Origin: Conidiobolus coronatus NRRL 28638
Lineage: Eukaryota; Entomophthoromycota; Entomophthoromycetes; Entomophthorales; Conidiobolaceae
Assembly (NCBI GenBank): GCA_001566745.1
Contig: KQ964467.1
Location: forward strand, 90,638 to 126,892
DNA: 36,255 bases
Reading direction: 5' to 3'
In this document: piece by piece, positions 29,566 through 36,255 of the stretch
Layout: every line of letters starts with the position of its first letter
How positions within the stretch are numbered: position 1 is the stretch's first letter
The notes under the pieces: model-generated
Databases searched by the model: none
Told to the model about the DNA's origin: nothing
What the model saw: the letters and a program-made list of their open reading frames with translations, nothing else
Program-made: the position numbers and the translations under genes

Positions 29566-31958
29566 TATGCAATAAATATAACAATCAATCTGAATCGAGA
29601 AAGCGTCTTAGCTGTGATATCTAATTATATACCTTATGATCTAAATTAAATTTCTAAAATTAAAGTAAACTATTTAAAACGATTTAGAAATGAGTAGCAA
29701 GTATATTTTAATATCAGATCAAAAAAAATTTATATACATTATAATCTACTTTTTTGCAATTATATCTTGCTATAGAGTGAATCAGGTTTTATAATATTAT
29801 TACATCGCATGCATTAGCTGTTTCATCCTATTGATAGTCATACATTCACGAAAAATGAAAAAAATAGTATGTCTTTTAATAGTGTTTTATATTAATAGTA
29901 ATTTTGCGTAAAAATCAAAAAGAAAGATAATAAATATAGATATTTTAATATTTTAGTTTTATTTAAAAAAATATAGCTTATTAAATCAGCTCAAGTAACC
30001 AGAATTGTGTGTCAATAGTTAATTTTTTTCATTATTAGCAAGTTATAGAATTTAAAGATTATCTTATAACTTTATATAAAAATGAAAAACAGCAATAATT
30101 AATATGTATTAATATTACATTGACCAATCAAGAACTACGCCTCTAACTACTAAATATTTAGATTGGTTAATTTAAATGGCTATCTATATATAAAAAATTG
30201 ATTTATTATTTTGTATTGAGGTCATATTATACTTCAATTAATGCAGCTTAAGTTGGCCTCTTGTCCCGCCTCACCTTGCCAAGTATAAAAATGAAATACA
30301 CAACGCATTCAAATTGGCTTAACTCCTATTTTTCTTGAATTGAAAAATTAATTAGCTGATTGAAGTAACTAAATTTTGGACAATCAGTAAACAAATAGAA
30401 ATATTAGTTCTGTAGTTTGTTCACTGGCATTATATTGTTAAATGGCTATAATTAAATTATAGTCGTATTTCTAAATTTAGCTAATACCTCATATTAATGT
30501 GTGTAAACTAGGAGCGCATTATGGTAAACTTATAAAATATTACAAATTATTCTGTAATAAAATTTGCATAGTTTGGTTTAATTTTAGATATTATTCGGTT
30601 AATTGAATAAGCCAGTTAACTATTTCATTCATAAAACTATCCCCCTTAACCAATTTGAAATGTATAATATGCAAAATTTAATACAGCTTTATTGGCTGAA
30701 TATATTAAATCATTAAATTAGAGTGTATATCAATTTATTGAGGGTTCTTTCAACTGAGCCGATCACTCATGAACTCATCTAAAAGTTTTGCAGTATTCAA
30801 ACTATTATATGGAATTTGAATAGATTTATAATATAAACATTTTGGTAACTCAATAGACGGCTATAATAATGACAATAGGCTTATTTTGAGCTCAAGATTT
30901 GAAGTTCTCTGTAATAGGATATATGTAAGCTTTCTATAAAAAGCAACTATAACAAATCCGGACTTGCACAACAACCTCTGAAATTTGAACATAACTTGAA
31001 TTAAACCACTTTCACTCTAACCAAAAATTTACTCCTATCTCTAACTTGTTAAATATTATTTTTCTATTCACACCTGTGTTAATTATTAAATGGAGCCACT
31101 GCTATCCTAATTTGATCATTTTTTATCTTTTAATTTTGATCCATTTACAAAATGGACTTCTATCTAAAAATATTTACTTGAGGGTAAAGTGGATAAAATT
31201 CAAAGATAATGGTTTGATTATGTGGTGCTTGACTGTGTTCGCATATTATTAGGTATGCTATATATTTAAGATTTATACCACAGCTTGAATATTGAGAAGA
31301 TTGGGCGTTTGTTTTTATTCAACTGGATATAGCTTAGGAGACTTAGTAGCCAATATCAATAAATTTCTAATTAACCAAAGTATTAATTTCATCCAAAAAA
31401 ATCCTGCATTACACCAAAAACTAAGCACATTATTTTTCATGAATAAAAATAGTTAATGATTTGTTACTTTTTATGGACTTAGTTTAATTAACATTATAAC
31501 CAGAATCTGATAAATTTAATAAAATGAGAGATTGAAAGAGGTTATACTCTAACCAAAGAAAATATCAACCTACGCTATTTTAAAAACTTTTAGTTTATAA
31601 GCACTAGACAAATTTAGCGAAGGAAGCTATAAGAAAATAGTTTAATATTAGGTGTTATTACAGTAAAAAATCAATTGTTTTTTATCTATGCTGTGATACT
31701 GGTTCTCATTAAATTTTAGTTTTTTTTAGATTACTCTGTGTCAATTTAATTGCACTTAATCAGCGATCCAAAAAGTTATTTTTGGACATTAAAATTTTGG
31801 ATATTTTTGCAAATTACTTGGGAGATTAAATTGTTTATAAATGATATTTTTTTGGTAAGCGTGCGATACTTGATAGGTGTCTTAATATTATCTAACATCT
31901 ATTCCGATTTCAGTTAAAATAATTTACATCTATTTTAGAACTATCAATGATGTATATA

Positions 31959-32198
31959 TGGGTGATTATGGCTTAATTGAAGAAATTTTATCCAAAAATA
32001 TTTAAATAAAAAATTTGCAAATTTTTTGATTTTTACATGATTAAAGTCTATTGAGCAATTTCTTTTGCTAGCTAAAGTTGATAATATAGTATTTTAATAT
32101 GATACTATTATCAATTCCCTATTAAATAATGACTATACACGATGAAAACTCGGTTATAAAAAATTAAAAATTTGAAACGAGTTAACTATAATCTTTCA
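31959..32198 (+). mobile_element. MITE-like element, copy C, degenerate (240 bp)
   Basis: The left end TGGGTGATTATGGCTTAATTGA and following GAAATTTTATCC align with copy B, as does the interior GCTAAAGTTGATA...AATATGATACTATTA. The right end on the opposite strand, TGAAAGATTATAGTTAA, is a decayed inverted repeat. TA borders both ends. The most diverged of the three copies. Confidence 0.6.
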
Positions 32199-33453
32199 TA
32201 TATAGTTTTAAGTGTCAGAATCTTATTACAAATACGATCAATACTTTATTTTTAAAATTGTTTCTATGGATTTTATAAAAGATAATACATTATTCTATTG
32301 TTAAATAGATACTATAAATTATGGTTTATAAAATAAGATGCTAGATCTATTAATGTAATTTATATTTTAACATACTTAGTTCTCATTTCTAATTTTAAAA
32401 GGTTTACACTGTATTTTTAAGATTTGTTATTCTTAATAACTAAATTTAGAGCTAGTTTTATTGAGTATATTTGTCTTTTAATACATTCACTATTTACTTC
32501 GATTATAGAAATTAAAATCATAACCCCATTCGTAATTTTATTTTATTATTAATATAACCTTTTATACAACTCCAATATCTTGAATAATTATTTATAACTC
32601 TAAATTTGCAAAGTTTATTATAAAGCAGAAGTTTAAAGTTAATACCTGTATATAAGTCAGCTTATTTCATTATTTAATACTTTAATATCAATCTATGCTA
32701 ATTTATTTATCTAAAATTATAAAAACACTCATAATTATATAATATAGACTATATAGACTATCTCAATAATAGCATTAACGATTTATATTTATCAATTTAA
32801 AATACTAATCTTATAATAGAATATATATATATATATGCATACTTATATGAATGTAAGCAACCTATTGCAATGAACATAGTATATATAGTCAGCAGCTTGA
32901 ATGAGTTTAATTTTTTGTATTTTTGCTACTTGATTTAAACTAAATGGAATCAAAGCACTAATATTGTTATATAAAAAATCTCCAGATTGTTTTTAGATTA
33001 AATCTATATAGGTTGAATAGTTTTTTAATGGTTTTATTGTTGCCCCGAAAACTTTGAAAGATAAAAAAATAATATTTAATATATTTTGCTTTGTTAAAAT
33101 GTTGCCAAAAACTATGAGTCGGCAATGCTTAATTAAAATTTATTATCTGCATTTTTATAGCGAAATATATAATTAAAAACTCTAGTTGATATATGATATA
33201 ATTTCACAATTATATATTATTTTTATTCAAGTCTAGTTTATTTGATTTATAAGATACAATTTGAATAATATTACAAAGCTAATATAAAACTAGTATGTTT
33301 TAATGTTAAGCTCTAATTATACAATTTAACAAAAGTTTTGAATTTGTAAAGTTTTGCATGTTTAATAATAAATAAAAGTTTATAGTAGCATATGATACAA
33401 GTAAAGAAATCATAGCTGTATCTATTAAATAATAAAATATACATATATCGATT

Positions 33454-34839
33454 CTATGAAGCTTGTTCAAGCGATTTGATCTGATTGAGTGAGATAACAT
33501 TAGCATTAATATTATTATACATAGTTCTCATTCTATCCTCAATTCTACCTTTCTCTCTAACAATAGTCAAAGCAATCCCTGGGCGTCCATATCTTCCGGT
33601 TCTACCTGATGTGTGCAAATAATGAGAGGGAGTTTTTGGTAAACCTACAAAAATAACGAAATCAACGCTTGGAAGGTCAATACCTCTAATTAGAGTTTCT
33701 GTTCCAATTAATACTCCTGGCTTTTCTATTTTATGGTCGATAGATTGTGCTTCTACACCAACAGCTTGTAATTGTTGAATTATTTTGGGACAACTTAAAG
33801 TATCCTTAACAATTAGCATAGTTGATTGTGAAGTAGGTTTAGATTGTATAATGTTAGCAATTTGTTGAATAAATTTATCATCAAGTTCATCAGTTGTAGT
33901 AGGCTCAAATTCTTGCTCTGAAATAAGACTACTCTTTGCACTTTCGTCTTTGCTCATATCTATATTTCTTATTCCTTTTTCGGTAACTAATAAACAGATG
34001 TGTCTAATATTAGGTGGTGATTGAGAGGTACTAACACCATCAATGAATAAAGGACTAAACATCATATGATTTTCTCTAAAATAATGCCTAACTGGACGAT
34101 TTAAAGTTGCTGACATGGCAGTAATTGCAGGTAAATGTTTAGTAGCCTTTGCAGGATCTTGCTTTTCGGCACCCTCAAAAATTTTAGAGAGTAAGAGATG
34201 AGTTGGTGAAGGGTGTCTTAATCTGTTCTTAATTTTAGATTGTGTTGAATATCTTGGAGGAAGATTAAGAAGTAAATCAGCTTCGTCCAAAACAAGCCAT
34301 CCTAATGTTTTCCACATAGAGCTATTAGCGTTATACATATCCCATGCCATTTTGGGAGTACTAATTAATAATCTTGGTGGAGTGTCTAGAAATCTGCGTA
34401 TCTGTGTCTCTTCAGTGAGTTTATCCTTATAAAGAACTTGAACTTGATGGTGAATGTGTGTAGAAGGAATTAGGCCCTCAAGAAGTAATGTGGCCCAGTT
34501 ATATATCTGAAGCGCAAGTTCTCTGTTGGGTACCAGGAAAACTCTGGTAAGTTGCTTTGGCATAATTCTCTTTTCTTCAATATATCCTGAATTTACCAAA
34601 CCAATTATAGCGCCTAGTGTCTTACCCGATCCTGTAAAATCTCTGAGTATAACAGGGTGTTTTGAGTCCAAGGCAGGAACTAAAGCGGATTGAATGGGAG
34701 TTGCTTGTGAAATATTAAACTTTGTTTCCAAGTTATTTAATATATCAGCATGCAAATTGAGTGTCTAAAGAAAATAATTAGAAGTTATATTTATAAGTTA
34801 AAATTGTAATTTACATGAAACCTGTGCAAGTGTCTCCAT
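33454..34839 (-). CDS. DEAD-box ATP-dependent RNA helicase, two exons
   Basis: Exon 1 (34839-34822, METLAQ) joins exon 2 (34764-33454) across a 57-nt intron with branch TTCTAAT, acceptor TTTCTTTAG and a weak donor GTTTCA; about 442 residues. Motifs in order: Q motif (ATPIQSAL), I (TGSGKT, about residue 50), Ia (PNRELA), Ib-like (STPKM), II (DEAD, about 164), III (SAT, about 223), V (TLIRGIDLP) and VI (HTSGRTGR, about 392). The family unwinds or remodels RNA using ATP. The protein is little more than the two RecA-like lobes, without an obvious mitochondrial presequence or extension, so the substrate cannot be assigned; a mitochondrial-ribosome helicase of the MRH4 type is one possibility. Motif Ia has Asn instead of Thr and motif VI has Thr at the usual Arg after His. 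It ends with TAG. An additional upstream exon cannot be excluded. Confidence 0.85.
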
Positions 34840-36255
34840 ATGCTTATCGGTCTGATATTATAATTTAACGCATTAATATTTGAAAACGAGTTTACTATCA
34901 TTATTATTTTTAATATATTATAAAAAATTAATCAAAAAACCAATTTTTGAGTTGAACTGCATGTATTTAATTTTTACAAACTATGAAATATAATTATGGG
35001 ATTATAATTTTAATTGTAAAAAAAGTCTTAGTTTATATTTATAATAGATGATTTAATGTCAATATTTATTACTTTTATAATATATTTAATGGTTTCATAT
35101 TAGATTGTTCATTCTATACCATTAAATTAGTTAAAATTGAGATATTTTGCAGCATCTAAGCATCTCCTTATAGCTTTATTTGTACTATACTCTAAAATCG
35201 AGGTAATTATATCTAAATGGCTAAAAACGTGCACAAGGGAGACACCTTCTCAGAGTTGTCATAATATAACCTAAGCTGATTATTAACAATATAAGCTTGC
35301 AATATAGCTAAACTCATTAATACTAAACTAAAGTATAATCTGGATTAAATTATAGAAATTAAATACTATAAACAATTTCTATAGTAAATATGTCAGTTTA
35401 GCTATTCATTTAGACAAGCGCAAGCTTGCAAATTAATAGCTAGCAAGTCTTACTTTCTAAAAAATCGAATTTAAACTAAAAAAAACTCACATTTTTAAAT
35501 ATAAATAAAATTATTTTAATTGAAAATAAATATATAAATAGAATGAGAGTGCTATAGTTCAACATTAGGCATACTTTATCTAAGACTGCTTTAAGCATTT
35601 TAAGTTTATTTATTATTAATAACTAAATTTTAAATATATATTATCTAATTTCGATATATATCCTAACTTTTTGAATATTATTAGAATGAATTATAAAATA
35701 CCAATAAGCTTTTACATAGACTTTTATTAAAGTTAATAGATTCACATTGAATATTTACAAAAAAAATTCATAAAATGGTACTACTAATATATATTTAAAT
35801 TATAGAATAAAATATAGCTTAATAACAGATATATATCATTACTTTCAAAAGAGATATAGAAGCTTTATTAAAAATATGTTGACAAAACATCTGTTATATA
35901 GCATTAATTTAATTTATAAGCGAAGCTAAAAGCTTAAAATATGGTTAATTAAATATAAATTAAACAATATATGACAATAAAGAGCATTAGCAGTGGGTAG
36001 TCTTTACTATTTAGTATGCTCCTTGTATAATGCAATATATACTAAATTAATATAGAGAATATTCTTTATATATATACATATTTATTATTTTATTGTTATT
36101 ATATAAAAATTCAGCGATTTATCTTTGTATATTTAGTGAGTATAAATACAAAATGTATATAAAAATTTTAATATTATAAACTAAATAATCATAATTAAGC
36201 TATTAAATAAGTTTTTAATTAGTCTCTTAACGTTATATTACAAAAAGTTACTAAT
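34840..36255. other. AT-rich upstream region, no gene seen
   Basis: No coding region or RNA gene. A small GC-richer patch at about 35195-35265 includes, on the minus strand, GTGCACGTTTTTAGC, which resembles blocks at 373-388 and 14956-14971 (see findings). Confidence 0.5.

Larger units (their letters stand above)
26947..33453. other. 6.5-kb gene-poor AT-rich region
   Basis: The first 500 bases are the upstream region of the HSF-type gene. The remainder shows no coding region; frames of 60-68 codons at 27142 and 31046 have no supporting features. It holds two MITE-like elements (29311-29565 and 31959-32198), isolated end-like sequences at about 28949-28963, 29994-30009 and 31496-31510, a perfect 14-base palindrome at 28668-28681, a short hairpin at 28478-28499, and an AT dinucleotide run near 32822. 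Confidence 0.55.

Noticed and set aside
31046-31252. 68-codon hydrophobic open frame
   Set aside because: Short Ile/Leu-rich frame typical of chance in T-rich DNA; no context.
33306-33506. 66-codon frame overlapping the end of the helicase gene
   Set aside because: Overlaps the helicase C-terminus in another frame and continues into AT-rich 3' sequence; no features.

Overview
This is an AT-rich eukaryotic nuclear window that looks fungal. Introns are very short (45-57 nt) with GTAAGT/GTAAAT-type donors, a CTAAC/CTAAT branch site close to a TTTAG/ATAG acceptor, and proteins are intermixed with Ser/Thr/Pro-rich secreted surface proteins. TAA, TAG and TGA all act as stops, so the standard code fits. 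The AT content and gene style would suit an early-diverging (zygomycete-grade) fungus, but the sequence alone does not fix the lineage.

The left part (about 1.2-13.3 kb) is gene-dense. It holds a small secreted, GPI-anchor-like Ser/Thr-rich protein (1229-2119); a complete CTF18-like clamp-loader gene split into 14 exons (3373-6850) with paired ACGCG boxes and CCAAT boxes upstream; a tRNA-Asp(GTC) on the minus strand (7005-7076); an uncharacterised multi-pass membrane protein (7519-8256); and, convergent with it, a 1651-residue intronless helical-repeat protein that is probably the ribosome-biogenesis factor Urb2/Npa2 (8334-13289, minus).

The middle part (16.6-22.2 kb) carries two same-strand genes for secreted Pro/Tyr/Thr-rich, extensin-like repeat proteins. 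They share a short Cys-flanked VTKV motif, so they look like paralogous wall or surface proteins. The second contains a 306-base assembly gap inside a near-identical repeat array.

The right part (22.2-36.3 kb) is gene-poor. It holds a three-exon HSF-type DNA-binding transcription factor (25800-26946, minus) and a two-exon DEAD-box RNA helicase (33454-34839, minus), separated by 6.5 kb of AT-rich DNA.

The least expected structure is a family of short terminal-inverted-repeat elements (MITE-like, 240-261 bp, bordered by TA) with three recognisable full-length members at 2364-2624, 29311-29565 and 31959-32198. Their ends read like TGAGTRATTCTGGTTAA and its complement, and their interiors align with each other. 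No transposase is present in the window.

No operon-like functional linkage is apparent. CTF18 (replication/cohesion), Urb2 (60S assembly) and the helicase are independent housekeeping genes, while the secreted proteins probably build the cell surface.
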